A DNA stretch of 64,000 bases from Zantedeschia hybrid cultivar (lineage: Eukaryota > Streptophyta > Magnoliopsida > Alismatales > Araceae). Below are positions 10,028 through 19,862 of this stretch, piece by piece. Positions within the stretch are counted from its first letter, which is position 1, and the number at the start of each line of letters is the position of its first letter. The stretch is taken from contig JARZZO010000011.1 in NCBI GenBank assembly GCA_030544215.1, positions 41,135,001 to 41,199,000 on the forward strand, read 5' to 3'. The position numbers and the translations under genes are program-made. The notes beneath the pieces are model-generated. The model did no database searches and was not told the origin of the DNA. It saw only the letters and a list, made by a program, of their open reading frames with translations.

Positions 10028-10331
10028 TTTTATGACGGCCTCCTACTAAGATGGCGAGTATTCTTGGTAGTCTATTCTAAGCCTCGTTCCGACATCATGG
10101 GCCGAGTGTAAAACAGAATTTTGCTTTAAAAAAGAATGATTTGTACTTTACACTTTTGGTCAAGCTTTTGATATTCTTCAGGACTTGGCATCTCTTGTTA
10201 CTCACGAATCAAACGTGTCAGTGTATGTAGTAATGGGTTTGAAATTAAGTTATCCAGACTAACTGGGAAATTTGAGTTTATAAACTTTCTGATTCCACTG
10301 GTCTTTGTACCATACTGATCGACTCTTTAAC

Positions 10332-11408
10332 CTAAGGGTAGTATTTCTTAAGATGTAAACCATTCCAGGGATGATTTAGCTCTTCTCCTTCTGCATTAAC
10401 CAAACGATAAGCATTACCAGGAAAAGCGTGCGATACAACATAAGGTCCTTCCCAGTTGGGTTGGAGCTTAGAACGCGGACCACCAGGTTTTACAAAAATC
10501 CTTTTAACGACCATTTCACCGACTTTGAACTTACGTTCAATGACTTTCTTTTGATAAAAACGTGCTAGTCTATTTTGATAAACTTTTGCATGATTAGCAG
10601 CTGACCACCTTTTCTCGTCTAAAAGTTCCAATTGAGCAAGAAGTGCTGAACGATGTTCATCAATGGAAAATTCCTTGTTCAATTGTACTCTTAGCGACGG
10701 TATAAGGATCTCGTATAGAACTACCGCCTCCATTCCAAATGTTAAGGAATAAGGAGTTTGCCCAGTAGGCGTGCGGATTGAAGTTCGGTAGGCCCATAGA
10801 GCCTCAACCAATTTTTCTGGCCAATCTGCGAATTTGTTAGATTTACACGTCTTTTTGAGGATTTTTATCAAAGTCTTATTTGTTGCCTCTGCTTGGCCAT
10901 TGCCTTGCGGATAATAAGGAGATGAATGATGCAATGCAATTCTATACCTGTTGCAGAGGTCCTTCAATTCTTGTGACACGAACTGTGGTCCGTTGTCGGT
11001 GACGATGGTACTTGGAATTCCGAATCTTGTGATGATGTTCTTCATGATGAACTTGCAGACGGTTGATGCTTTGACTTCCGTGTACGCTTCAGCTTCTGCC
11101 CACTTGGTGAAGTATTCCGTTGCCGTGAGAATGAAATATTTTTGCTTGATGCCGGAATCTGGGTTACCAAGAGGTCCAATAATGTCGAAAGCCCACATGG
11201 AGAAAGGCCATGGAGAAGAAACAGGATGGAGTGAAGATGCAGGAGAATGAATTTTGTCGGCGTGAAGTTGACACTTAGCACACCTACGGACATATCCTAC
11301 ACAATCTTCTTCCATGGTTGGCCAATAAAATCCTTGTCTAAGGATTTTCTTTGCTAGCATCTGTCCATTAACATGGCCACCACAAACTCCACTATGAGCT
11401 CCTTCCAT
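10332..11408 (-). CDS. Element P integrase
   Basis: The segment has 358 residues. Zinc-binding H5, H12, C43 and C46 are followed by the catalytic triad D75 (FDIIGP), D138 (VTDNG) and E174 (GQAEATN), with 35 residues between D138 and E174 as in active integrases. A basic C-terminal region ends in HLKKYYP before the stop. The frame continues from the RNase H segment through a single-base insertion near 11430 (TGTTATAGAC where TGTATAGAC would keep frame), so the N-terminus of pol is out of phase with it. The first in-frame ATG (11408) is only a convenient label, because native integrase comes from polyprotein cleavage. Confidence 0.9.
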   Translation of the reverse strand: MEGAHSGVCGGHVNGQMLAKKILRQGFYWPTMEEDCVGYVRRCAKCQLHADKIHSPASSLHPVSSPWPFSMWAFDIIGPLGNPDSGIKQKYFILTATEYFTKWAEAEAYTEVKASTVCKFIMKNIITRFGIPSTIVTDNGPQFVSQELKDLCNRYRIALHHSSPYYPQGNGQAEATNKTLIKILKKTCKSNKFADWPEKLVEALWAYRTSIRTPTGQTPYSLTFGMEAVVLYEILIPSLRVQLNKEFSIDEHRSALLAQLELLDEKRWSAANHAKVYQNRLARFYQKKVIERKFKVGEMVVKRIFVKPGGPRSKLQPNWEGPYVVSHAFPGNAYRLVNAEGEELNHPWNGLHLKKYYP

Positions 11409-11421
11409 AACCTTCCAAAGC

Positions 11422-12477
11422 TCATCCTCGTCTATAACATCTCAGAAGAACTCCATCAAAACCTCTTTTGTACAATGCTCCCCCAACTAGGGTGTATCGT
11501 TGAGCAACTCTCCTGATAGCTCTTTTCTCCTCAGTTGTAGCTTCCTCAGGATACGATTGATCTTCACAATATTTTGCAATTTCATAATACCATGGCTTCT
11601 GTTCCTCATCCATCTCTTCTAACAGCTCCATCAACATGATTTCTCTTTTCTCCACAATACTCCCATCTCTGAATTTCTTCAGCAACTTCTCCTTAGTTCT
11701 AAGAAATGAAGGGTCTTTCACGGCAGGTGAAAGACGCCTATGAACTATGATTGATTCGGATTGCTTGCTGATAGGAAAATCAAGGGAAGATGCAAGTGAA
11801 GCTAGAACGTCAGCTAAGATGTTTTGATTCCTAGGGACATGGACAAAGATCAATTTTGTGAAAAGCTTTGAATATGCAGAAGTAAGTTCTTGATAAGGCT
11901 TGAGCTTAGGATCAAGAGTTCGATACTTGGTCAGCACTTGGCGAAGAATTAGTTGGCTATCACCCACAATCCTGAGTTTAGTGGCACCATGAAAATGAGC
12001 AGCCTCGAGGCCAGCAAGAAGTGCTTCGTATTCAGCTATGTTGTTGGTGACTGGAAAATCAAGCTGAAAGGCTTGTGGAATGGTGACACCTTCAGGTGAT
12101 AACAGAACGATTCCAATACCCTTTCCATGAGAATTCAGAGCTCCGTCAAAATGCAGAGTCCACATATCATCTCTGATTTGATTTACGGACATCAGTTCCT
12201 CATTCGGAAACTCTGATCGCACTGGATCAAATCGAGGAAGGGGATGATGAGCGAGATGTTCTGCTATGGCATAGCCCTTGATCGCTTTTTGCTGAATGTA
12301 AATGATATCGAATTGAGATAGAAAGCTTTGCCATCGTGCTAACCTATCAGTAAGAACAGATTTCTCCAGAAGGAACTTGATCGGATTCATCTTAGCGATG
12401 AGGTGGACTTCATGGGCCAGAAAATAATGCTTCAATTTCTGAACAACCCAAACCAATACTGCACATGTTTTCTCCAT
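11422..12477 (-). pseudogene. Element P RNase H and second (archaeal-type) RNase H segment of pol
   Basis: It begins in the RNase H that follows reverse transcriptase (HYFLAHEV, DRLARWQ, FLSQFDI). A second RNase H-like domain follows, with MWTLHFDGALNSHG, NNIAEYEALLAGL, VGDSQLI and PRNQNILADVLASLA motifs. This second domain is the Tat-lineage marker. It is in frame with the reverse transcriptase segment except for one TAG at 12490-12492. It ends at 11422 because of the one-base insertion that shifts the integrase out of frame. RNase H degrades the RNA strand during cDNA synthesis. Confidence 0.88.
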
Positions 12478-12489
12478 CGCCGTGTATCT

Positions 12490-14181
12490 CTATTCAGCGG
12501 GGTTGAGAAGTTTAGAGAGATAGTAGGCTGCCCTCTCCTTTCCTTCTTCATCTTCTTGTGCTAGGACAGCCCCCACTGAATCATCCAGGACTGAAATATA
12601 AAGTATCAATGGTTTGCCTGGAGATGGTGGTCTCAAAACAGGAGGACTTGCCAAATAGTTTTTTAATCCATCGAATGCCTCCTGACACTTATCGTCCCAA
12701 TCGAATTTGACTCCTGGCTTGGTAAGCTCGTAGAACGGATTACACCTTTGTGAGTGCTGGGAGACAAAACGGCGAATAAATTGCAATCTCCCAATTAATC
12801 CTCTCAATTCTTTCAATTTTTTGGGAGGTGGCATTTCTCTGATAGCCTTCGCCTTATTGGGATCGATCTCAATTCCCCGTTTGCTGACAATGAATCCAAG
12901 CAGTTTTCCTGAAGATACCCCGAATACACATTTCTTGGGGTTCATCTTTAACTGATACTCTCTCGATCTCTCTAATACCCTTGCCAAAACTTTGGCGTGC
13001 TCAGCCTTTGTTTTAGACTTAACCAATAAATCATCCACATACACTTCCAGATCTATATGCATCATGTCATGAAATATTGCCATCATAGCCCTCTGATAAG
13101 TGGCTCCAGCATTCTTTAATCCAAATGGCATGACAACATAGCAATATGTTCCCCAAGGTGTAGTGAATGAGGTCTTTTCTTGATCCTCTTCTGCCAGCTT
13201 AATCTGGTTGTATCCTGAAAATCCATCCATAAACGATAACGTTTCATAGCCAGCAGTGTTATCAATGAGTACATCAATATGAGGCAATGGAAAATCGTCT
13301 TTAGGACATGCCCGGTTCAAATCGCGGAAGTCAATGCAAATTCTGACCTTTCCGTCCTTCTTCATAACCGGCACTATATTGGCCACCCATTGTGGATAAA
13401 GGACAACTCTAATAAATTTGGCTTTGTGCAATTTATCGACCTCTTCCTTCATCTTTAGAGCCATTTGTGGGTGGAATCGCCTTAATTTCTGCTTGACCGG
13501 ACTAGCTCCATCTTTTAATGTTAACCTGTGTTCAACTAAAGATGAGTCTAACCCCGGCATATCTTCATAACTCCAGGCGAAAGTGTCCTTATAGTCCTTA
13601 AGTATTTGTACCATTGCCTTTTCATCCTCTGTAGAAAGATTTTTGCTGACGATGACAACCTTAGGTTCGTCTTCAGTCCCTAGATTGATTTCTTTGGTGG
13701 GCTCTTCTACGGCAGCTGAGGGTTCATCGAATCTCTTCACTCCACTGGCATATGCCTCGGCTGCGTCCTCATCATCTTCCTCATTTTCAACAATGGGGTC
13801 CTTTTCATGTACTAACTCATATACCCCGTACCCATCATTGACTGACTCATCGTCTGTACAATCTTCTGGCATCTGAATTGGATTCTCTAAAAACTGAGGG
13901 ATCAAAGAGCAAGAAGAACATTTATCAGCTAAGTCCCGGAGGTATCTATCTGGAATTTGTCTACCCTTAGGCTTCCTAGACTTCCTAACATGACTAACCT
14001 GCCTAAAACTGGACTGTCTAACTTCACTAAACTGTCTATCATAACCTAATGAAGATGAAGCAGGATGAAAATCCTGGGATACAAGTGGAAATACAGGGGA
14101 ATTCTCCCGTGGGGAGGGACATAGTAGATCTAAGAGAGAATCTTGACCGAAGGACCCGCGCGGTAGGGGGCAATCGGACAA
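12490..14181 (-). CDS. Element P reverse transcriptase
   Basis: The segment has 563 residues. An acidic linker fills roughly residues 100-190, followed by the Gypsy RT core: KVRICIDFRDLNRACPKDDFPLP near 278-300, FMDGFSGYNQI near 317, and the catalytic YVDD at 381-384. The start of RNase H follows (SVLDDSVGAVLAQ, near 530). All catalytic Asp residues are present. The segment is in a different frame from the protease/G-patch segment, which it overlaps at 14130-14181. Ogre-type relatives are known to splice an intron between protease and reverse transcriptase, so splicing or a frameshift could join them. A TAG ends it. Confidence 0.92.
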   Translation of the reverse strand: MSDCPLPRGSFGQDSLLDLLCPSPRENSPVFPLVSQDFHPASSSLGYDRQFSEVRQSSFRQVSHVRKSRKPKGRQIPDRYLRDLADKCSSCSLIPQFLENPIQMPEDCTDDESVNDGYGVYELVHEKDPIVENEEDDEDAAEAYASGVKRFDEPSAAVEEPTKEINLGTEDEPKVVIVSKNLSTEDEKAMVQILKDYKDTFAWSYEDMPGLDSSLVEHRLTLKDGASPVKQKLRRFHPQMALKMKEEVDKLHKAKFIRVVLYPQWVANIVPVMKKDGKVRICIDFRDLNRACPKDDFPLPHIDVLIDNTAGYETLSFMDGFSGYNQIKLAEEDQEKTSFTTPWGTYCYVVMPFGLKNAGATYQRAMMAIFHDMMHIDLEVYVDDLLVKSKTKAEHAKVLARVLERSREYQLKMNPKKCVFGVSSGKLLGFIVSKRGIEIDPNKAKAIREMPPPKKLKELRGLIGRLQFIRRFVSQHSQRCNPFYELTKPGVKFDWDDKCQEAFDGLKNYLASPPVLRPPSPGKPLILYISVLDDSVGAVLAQEDEEGKERAAYYLSKLLNPAE

Positions 14182-15350
14182 GTAAGATGTTTCCTCGATG
14201 AGGATTTGGGAAGAATTTGTTGTAAAATTGGCGTTTTTTTTTGGACCTTCGAGGAGTTAAACATAAAGCAAGAATGGATGCAAATGGGAGGAAGATCAGA
14301 CGGAGGAAGCGGCACCCAGGCCAAAGGATTAGGGGGATCATATAGCAATATGTCCCAGATTAGATCATACATCCTCTCTAGGTCGAGAGGAGGGGATGGG
14401 ATGAGGTCCCGAGGGGACAGAGTGATCATAACGGGCGGAGCCCGTGGGATGTCTTCAGTGATGACCCGCGACCAAGTCGGGGTCAAGAGCAGTGTGCGGA
14501 ATAGAGTATGGAGCATAAAGATATGGGAAGGATATGTCCCCCTCCAGAGCAGATCTGTTGTATAACCAGCTTCATAGGGGTCATCTGGCTCCCCTTCATC
14601 GATTTCTTCCGATAGCAGTATCCGCTTATCAAAGATGGCACCAGGACCTTCAATCAGCTCGTCGATCTGCGACGTGGGTTCTGCAGGATCTAGGAATAAT
14701 CTGTTCAGTGCTATATAGAGGTCCCTTAGATCGAACCATCTGTACCATTCACATTCGGGGTCATGGAATTTTCTCCTTTTCATAGGCCGCAGAGCCTCCA
14801 AGGATTGGTACGTAAGTAGTTCAGAACAATGTCTGGCCAAGTCTCTCCCATATATGTCATGGAGGTCAAAACATGAAGTAATGACCACCGTGTTGTCGTG
14901 ACTAAGTATGGGCCCTTTTACAAAGTGTGTATACAGGGTCCATGTTAAGGGATTTCGGCCTTCTTTGGGTGGTGTAGACATTGTCTCCAGGATTTTTCGA
15001 CCTTCTTTAATCTCTGCTTGCTGAACCAGATCTTGCTTCAGTCTTCTTGGCCTGTAGCCCAGACCACTTCCAGGTGCTGCTCGGTGATCTTTGACAGGAG
15101 TGGTCCTGCCTTGCAACTGTATGCCCAGACCTCTTCTAGGCTGATAGCCGTTCTTCATCATGATTCTCCATCCTAGGGTACTCATGCACTTCCCCCTTTT
15201 GATAGCATTTAATGGGTAAGGAGAAATGGTGGCGGCTTTCAAGGGATCAGCCACTGGACGGTAGACTTGTAATACTGACAGAAAAGGTTGTCGGCCAGGT
15301 AAAACAACAGATTTAGTATTCAATGTATGAGCAGCAGCAAGGATCGGCAT
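14130..15350 (-). CDS. Element P G-patch-like segment between protease and reverse transcriptase
   Basis: The segment has 406 residues and is in frame with the protease, separated only by a TGA at 15444-15446. The stretch MMKNGYQPRRGLGIQLQGRT resembles a G-patch (glycine-rich RNA-binding motif), and GSGLGYRP follows it. Many Tat-type elements carry such a segment here. The rest (HDIYGRDLARHCSELL, ECEWYRWFDLRDLYIALNRLF and a proline-rich end) has no function I recognise. Its last part may be intronic, because the reverse transcriptase frame takes over at 14181. Confidence 0.7.
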   Translation of the reverse strand: MPILAAAHTLNTKSVVLPGRQPFLSVLQVYRPVADPLKAATISPYPLNAIKRGKCMSTLGWRIMMKNGYQPRRGLGIQLQGRTTPVKDHRAAPGSGLGYRPRRLKQDLVQQAEIKEGRKILETMSTPPKEGRNPLTWTLYTHFVKGPILSHDNTVVITSCFDLHDIYGRDLARHCSELLTYQSLEALRPMKRRKFHDPECEWYRWFDLRDLYIALNRLFLDPAEPTSQIDELIEGPGAIFDKRILLSEEIDEGEPDDPYEAGYTTDLLWRGTYPSHIFMLHTLFRTLLLTPTWSRVITEDIPRAPPVMITLSPRDLIPSPPLDLERMYDLIWDILLYDPPNPLAWVPLPPSDLPPICIHSCFMFNSSKVQKKTPILQQILPKSSSRKHLTCPIAPYRAGPSVKILS

Positions 15351-15443
15351 GCTCGTTACTTTAATAATTCGTCCTTTGAAAGGGAATTTGAGGCATTGGT
15401 GATTCGTAGAAGGAATCGCCTCAAGAGTTTTAATGTAAGGACG

Positions 15444-16979
15444 TCATAGAATGGCATTTATAGAAGGGTCAATTTCGAGAATGTGAAATTCAACCTCTGC
15501 ATGACTTACAGGACCTAGCTCCACTTTTAAATAAACCATTCCCAGAGGGGAACGGGTAGAGTTGTCATATGCTGTAAGTGAAATGGGGCTAGGCAGCCAC
15601 TTCTCCTTGGGCACACCGCACAGCTCTAGGGTCTTCGGGGGTAGAACATTGATTGAAGCCCCCGTGTCAACCAGGCACGCATCCACGGCCTTCTTGCAGA
15701 TATTGACCGTGATGCTTAGAGCCATGCTTCTGGCGGCTGGCGGTGCTAGTTCCGATGTGTGGAATGTAATAGAGGGCTGATCCCCCTGAGGAACTAGTAG
15801 TGCTGCAATTTTCTCTACCGGCACGTCCTCGTTGACCATCACCTTCTGTAGGTATTCCATTAAGGCTTCTTGGTGAATCTTGGACCTTTTGATCAATTCA
15901 AGTACGGTGATCCGTGCCGGTGTTCTGTCCAAATGTTTCAACAAGTCATATTGAGTGCCTGGTGCACTCTCTTCATTATGGGCTTCCTCAGTCGGCCGTG
16001 ATGGGCCGTCTCTGACTGTGGATTGAGGGAAGACTTTGTTGAAAATCCTTCCACTTCGGAGCGCATGTTCCTCAACCGTGGAGGATCCAGGTGACACCTT
16101 GAGTACCGCAGAGTCGGGTGGTGCGGATGATGTAGGTGATGGCGTAGGGTTAGGTGGTGGTGGCATGGTGCGGATTAAAGGCCTAGATGGTTGGATGGTG
16201 GATGGGTAAGTGGTTGGTGAAGTGGGGAATGGGACGTGTAATAGCGGTCTGGATGGTAAGGGCATATCTGGGTAGGTGGTGGTGGTAATGGGCGAAGTAG
16301 GGAATGGCACGCGGAGTAATGGCCTAGATGGTAAAAGGGGTGCGTAGTTGGTTTGTGGTGGATTATATGGTGGAGGCGTAGTGGTATGGGGCATGATGGG
16401 CTTAAGGAAAGCGGGTGGCGGTAATGGGTTATTTGGTGCGGGCGAGTGATATGTGGGTGTTGGTAGAGGGGTGATGGTAATGGGTTGTGGCCTAGGTATG
16501 CGGATGGTGCGGCGTGGTGGTTGTTCTGCGGTATTCTGAGTGTGACCCGTTGAATAAAGAGAGGAAGAGTCCTCTATCCTCCACTGTTGCCCACGACTAG
16601 CCTCAGACTGGCTGTTCGTCAGAATAGGGGCAACTTGGTTTTGGTTCTGGTGCTTCGGGAGCGGGTTCTGCACTATGCCCATATTTGGTGGCGGTGCTGC
16701 CTGTGCTGGTGGTCTTACTTGCTGCTGCTGCTGCTGCTGTTGCGGTCTTCTCGCCTTCAGGGCTAATATATACTTTTTCATCTCCTCCCAGTCTATGCCG
16801 CCCTGCTCGTTGAGATCATGAATATAATCTCTGAACTGGAAGCAGGTGTCAATGGTATGCCCAGGTTGCCTATGGAAATAGCAATACCTGGACGTGTCGG
16901 CATTTTGAGGCCAGACGGCCTTTTCCCTTGGCAAGACTAAGGCATTAGCTGCCATTAGAGCACTGAAGATATCGGCCAA
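15444..16979 (-). CDS. Element P gag C-terminus and aspartic protease
   Basis: The segment begins in the gag zinc-knuckle region with a variant CYFHRQPGHTIDTC motif (C-x2-H-x4-H-x4-C). A glutamine run and a long proline/threonine-rich linker follow. The retropepsin domain contains the catalytic DTGASINVL motif and a GMVYLKVELG strand. It is in frame with gag across one TAG (17097-17099) and with the G-patch segment across one TGA (15444-15446). Retropepsin cuts the gag-pol polyprotein. The label starts at the first Met, but the native product should read through from gag. Confidence 0.88.
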   Translation of the reverse strand: MADIFSALMAANALVLPREKAVWPQNADTSRYCYFHRQPGHTIDTCFQFRDYIHDLNEQGGIDWEEMKKYILALKARRPQQQQQQQQVRPPAQAAPPPNMGIVQNPLPKHQNQNQVAPILTNSQSEASRGQQWRIEDSSSLYSTGHTQNTAEQPPRRTIRIPRPQPITITPLPTPTYHSPAPNNPLPPPAFLKPIMPHTTTPPPYNPPQTNYAPLLPSRPLLRVPFPTSPITTTTYPDMPLPSRPLLHVPFPTSPTTYPSTIQPSRPLIRTMPPPPNPTPSPTSSAPPDSAVLKVSPGSSTVEEHALRSGRIFNKVFPQSTVRDGPSRPTEEAHNEESAPGTQYDLLKHLDRTPARITVLELIKRSKIHQEALMEYLQKVMVNEDVPVEKIAALLVPQGDQPSITFHTSELAPPAARSMALSITVNICKKAVDACLVDTGASINVLPPKTLELCGVPKEKWLPSPISLTAYDNSTRSPLGMVYLKVELGPVSHAEVEFHILEIDPSINAIL

Positions 16980-17096
16980 GGATTCTGGGAGGGCAGGGTA
17001 TTCCGCCCTTTTCGGGCCTGGAGGTCTCCTCTGCTGGTTATAATCACCAGGAGGAGGGACATTGTGGTATGCCGGCGGTGCGCGCGGCTGATATTG

Positions 17097-18779
17097 CTAC
17101 TGTTGGGGATATTGCTGCTGTTGGGGCTGGTACTGCAATTGCCTTTGTGGCGGCTGCTGTGGCTGATGCTGGTTCTGGTTCTGATTCGACTGCTGGGGCC
17201 GTTGATACTGTTGCTGATAATGGGGGTTCTGCTGCTGCCTGTACCCTTGCTGGTTCGGCTGCTGTGGCCTCTGGTACTGCTGCTGACTCCTCACAAACTG
17301 GGGCGAGCTATTGTTCATGCTACTGACTTGCTCATGAGAGAGCGTGCCCTCAGTAGTCGGACCTGTGCTGGGAGAATTCGGCACTGCAGGCTTCCGAGGT
17401 GGAGGCCTGCTAGGTCTGTGAGGATCAAAGACGCTAGAGAATGTAGCGTCTTTAAAAGCATTCTGGCAATACCGTGCTCTTTCATAGAGCTCTGCCATGT
17501 TGGTCAGATTGTTCAAGGAGAGGACTAGCTTGAATTGGGGCGTGGCGTTGGAAATTAACATTTTCACTTGTTCGGACTCGGACAAGTGGTCCTTCACCTT
17601 TTCGGCCAGGCCCCGCCACCTGTCAGCAAAACTGACAAACTCCTCATCAGGTTTCATCTTTTCGGCAATAAGGTCAGTGATGGACAAGGAGGGTGCAACT
17701 CTGTCCTGGTATCGTTGGATAAATTTGCGTGAAACGATACCGTAATCCTCTACTTCGGAGGGTTCTAAAGAAAAGAACCACTCGAGGGCTGGTCCCTCTA
17801 GAGATCTCCTGAACAAAAAGGCCAACGACCTCTTGTCGTTCTGCCAGAAAGACGATTCGTACATAAACTCCTTCAGATGTGTAAAGGGGTTACCAGTACC
17901 GTTGTACTTCCGGTACACTAGCATCTCAGAGGGTGGCAGATGGAAAACTGGCAGGCTCGGCAAATTGATCTCTGGCACAGCTTTAACCCCCATCATCTTC
18001 TGGAGGTTGTTAAATTGCTCATCCATACGCTCCATTTTGGCCAGCAATGCTTGTGTGGTCAGATCTGCCTGGGGAGGGGGAGGAGGTGGAGGTACTTGAT
18101 AGGCCTGCTGCCTAGAGTACGTTGGACAGGGGGGACAATAAAGGGGAGGTCCGGCAGAGCTTCCGCCATGCTCGAGGGCATTTTGATAAGCAGGCGTTTG
18201 CGGTCTAGCCAGTTGCCTAGAGGATGAAAGTTGCGGCCCAGTTGGCCGAGAAGTAATATGAAGGCCTTCCACGGCCTGATGGATATAAGGAGGAGGAAAA
18301 GAAGGTTGCTGAGGAACAGCAGGGGGAGCCACAGGGTTCGGCTCGGCAGGCTGCATGGGTGCCTTCCCCTTCAGAATCGATTGGATCGCCTCGAACTGCT
18401 GAGGGTCCAGTCGGGAGGCAAGAACTCCCAAAGCGTTGACGAGATCCACAGGATCAGAGGATGAGGGATCATTCTGATTCATGTCTCCCTCAAGATCGGG
18501 ATTAGGAATCGCATATTCATGCGGGGGAGGATCAGGATATCGATCCTGGGGACAAAAGAGAGGGGTCCGGACATTCCCATCGTGTCGATATGGAATGGGG
18601 GCAGAATTACGGGAGGCATCAGCATCTCTCCCGTTCTCGTAGTTGTAGTCAGAATCCCGAGGGGCATTAGCATCTCCCTCGTAGTTGATGATGGCGTCTT
18701 GAGCCATTCTCAAGTCCCTGCCTGATCGTAGCAGCATGATGTTAGATTTTTTTTCAAAGATTTGACAAACAAGTTGCAC
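17097..18779 (-). CDS. Element P gag (capsid) N-terminal part
   Basis: The 560-residue segment contains a Ty3/Gypsy gag core (FTHLKEFMYESSFW, RSLEGPALEWFFSLEP, FIQRYQDRVAPSLSITDL, FVSFADRWRGLAEKV), residues roughly 300-430. It then becomes rich in Gln and Pro. It forms the particle in which reverse transcription occurs. It ends in TAG inside a glutamine run (CAG TAG CAA), and the same frame continues for more than 500 codons. A CAG-to-TAG mutation is the simplest reading, and stop-codon readthrough the alternative. Translation may start at a later Met, near MLLRSG. Confidence 0.88.
   Translation of the reverse strand: MQLVCQIFEKKSNIMLLRSGRDLRMAQDAIINYEGDANAPRDSDYNYENGRDADASRNSAPIPYRHDGNVRTPLFCPQDRYPDPPPHEYAIPNPDLEGDMNQNDPSSSDPVDLVNALGVLASRLDPQQFEAIQSILKGKAPMQPAEPNPVAPPAVPQQPSFPPPYIHQAVEGLHITSRPTGPQLSSSRQLARPQTPAYQNALEHGGSSAGPPLYCPPCPTYSRQQAYQVPPPPPPPQADLTTQALLAKMERMDEQFNNLQKMMGVKAVPEINLPSLPVFHLPPSEMLVYRKYNGTGNPFTHLKEFMYESSFWQNDKRSLAFLFRRSLEGPALEWFFSLEPSEVEDYGIVSRKFIQRYQDRVAPSLSITDLIAEKMKPDEEFVSFADRWRGLAEKVKDHLSESEQVKMLISNATPQFKLVLSLNNLTNMAELYERARYCQNAFKDATFSSVFDPHRPSRPPPRKPAVPNSPSTGPTTEGTLSHEQVSSMNNSSPQFVRSQQQYQRPQQPNQQGYRQQQNPHYQQQYQRPQQSNQNQNQHQPQQPPQRQLQYQPQQQQYPQQ
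17427..17453. repeat. Perfect 10-bp inverted repeat within gag
   Basis: AAAGACGCTA and TAGCGTCTTT flank the 7-base loop GAGAATG. The arms contain the GACGC/GCGTC core of the element's 30-bp palindromes but turned inside out, and the spacer is not 10. It lies in coding sequence and may be coincidental. Confidence 0.5.
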
Positions 18780-19227
18780 AGAGATTAATCAATCAAGTGG
18801 ATGCTTAACGTGATTTTAAGATTCCTTTTTTGAGTTATTTGGATTCAATTAAACCTCAAATTCTCTCAAGGGAAGGATCCTAGTTTCAGTTCAGTTTCCA
18901 CCGTTATTCTCTAGGGCTTTCTCTCACAACGCTTTCAGAATCTAACCGGGACTTCAATTGGTACAACCAGCCCGATGATCAAGGAGGAATACCTTGATTT
19001 TGGGGACTTATGGAGGTCTCAACGTCAACTTCTCTAGTCTGATCAGGGGACCAACCCAATCAGAGAGAGTTGCTGACGTCAAGTAGTGTGTTCCTAAGAA
19101 AAGGAGGGTATTCGCCTCAATGCGTATGCCCTACGGCCTGGATGGCCTTTAATGCTTAATAAATAATGGGTAGCTAGCACTCAAACCACAGAAATCTGGA
19201 AACTGAAAAATAATTAAGAAACTGTCT

Positions 19228-19465
19228 GAATCGCGTCGATTATAGTCGACGCTATTCAAAACAGAACTTAATTTTTTGCAGAAACAGATCTGAAAAATAA
19301 CTAAGAAACTGTCTGAATCGCGTCGAGGGTAGTCGACGCTATTCAACACAGAACTTAATTTTTTCGCAGAAACAGATGCAAACAACAGAGAAGATGTGAA
19401 GACTGAAAGGCGTCTAGGGGTGTTGACGCGGTTTTGAAACGCGTCAGTGCTCCTAGACGCTTTTC
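19228..19465. repeat. Palindrome array 5: four 30-bp units in 5' leader
   Basis: Cores begin at 19233, 19320, 19410 and 19441 (spacings 87, 90 and 31 bp). The first two (GAATCGCGTC / GACGCTATTC) lie in a local duplication with 10-base spacers GATTATAGTC and GAGGGTAGTC. The last two lie back to back. The final spacer AGTGCTCCTA nearly matches the one at 3921 (AGTGCTCCTC), which suggests one copied the other. Confidence 0.9.
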
Positions 19466-19837
19466 AGTTCGCAGGAACAGTTTTGCAGGAGGATTTTCTG
19501 GGTTGAATCCTCCTTAAACAGGGTAAAAAGCAGTAAACAATCGACTCATGCAAATTTTTTTTTAGTTCCAGATTTTAAACAGGATGATTTACTAATTAAA
19601 CAACTAGGAAATCAATCAATCACACATCATTTTATCACAAAAACAGCTTTTTTGAACTAATCAAGGGGGGGGGGCAAGATCTTGTCACTGGGGTGTGCGC
19701 GTGGTGCACGAGGGAACTTAATTAAACTAAAACACTCACCAATTGGTGAGGACGTGTCGAGAGACACAAATGGTGCACCGTGGGTGCCCGGTATGATGAT
19801 AGCAAGAACAAAAAGACTTAAAAGATGGCGAGACCAA

Positions 19838-19855
19838 GTCCCACCGTGATCGCCA
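19838..19855 (-). other. Primer binding site of element P
   Basis: Reading left from the 5' LTR, after seven bases the minus strand has TGGCGATCACGGTGGGAC. TGG start, length and position fit a tRNA 3'-end primer site. I cannot identify the tRNA without a search. Confidence 0.7.
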
Positions 19856-19862
19856 AAAAAGC

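Larger units (their letters stand above)
8906..10331. other. Non-coding spacer between the 3' ends of PMD gene 2 and integrase
   Basis: This is the meeting point of the two convergent transcription units of element P. It contains the PMD gene 2 3' untranslated region, a short tandem repeat (9412-9556), a long pyrimidine tract (9969-10027) and otherwise AT-rich sequence. I see no gene. Confidence 0.7.
18780..19862 (-). other. 5' leader of element P (LTR to gag)
   Basis: This is about 1.1 kb of untranslated sequence between the primer binding site and gag. It holds four 30-bp palindromes (19228-19465), a near-duplicate of about 85 bp (19200-19375, each half containing one palindrome), and a TGACGTCA palindrome at 19074-19081. 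I see no credible gene. Confidence 0.75.
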
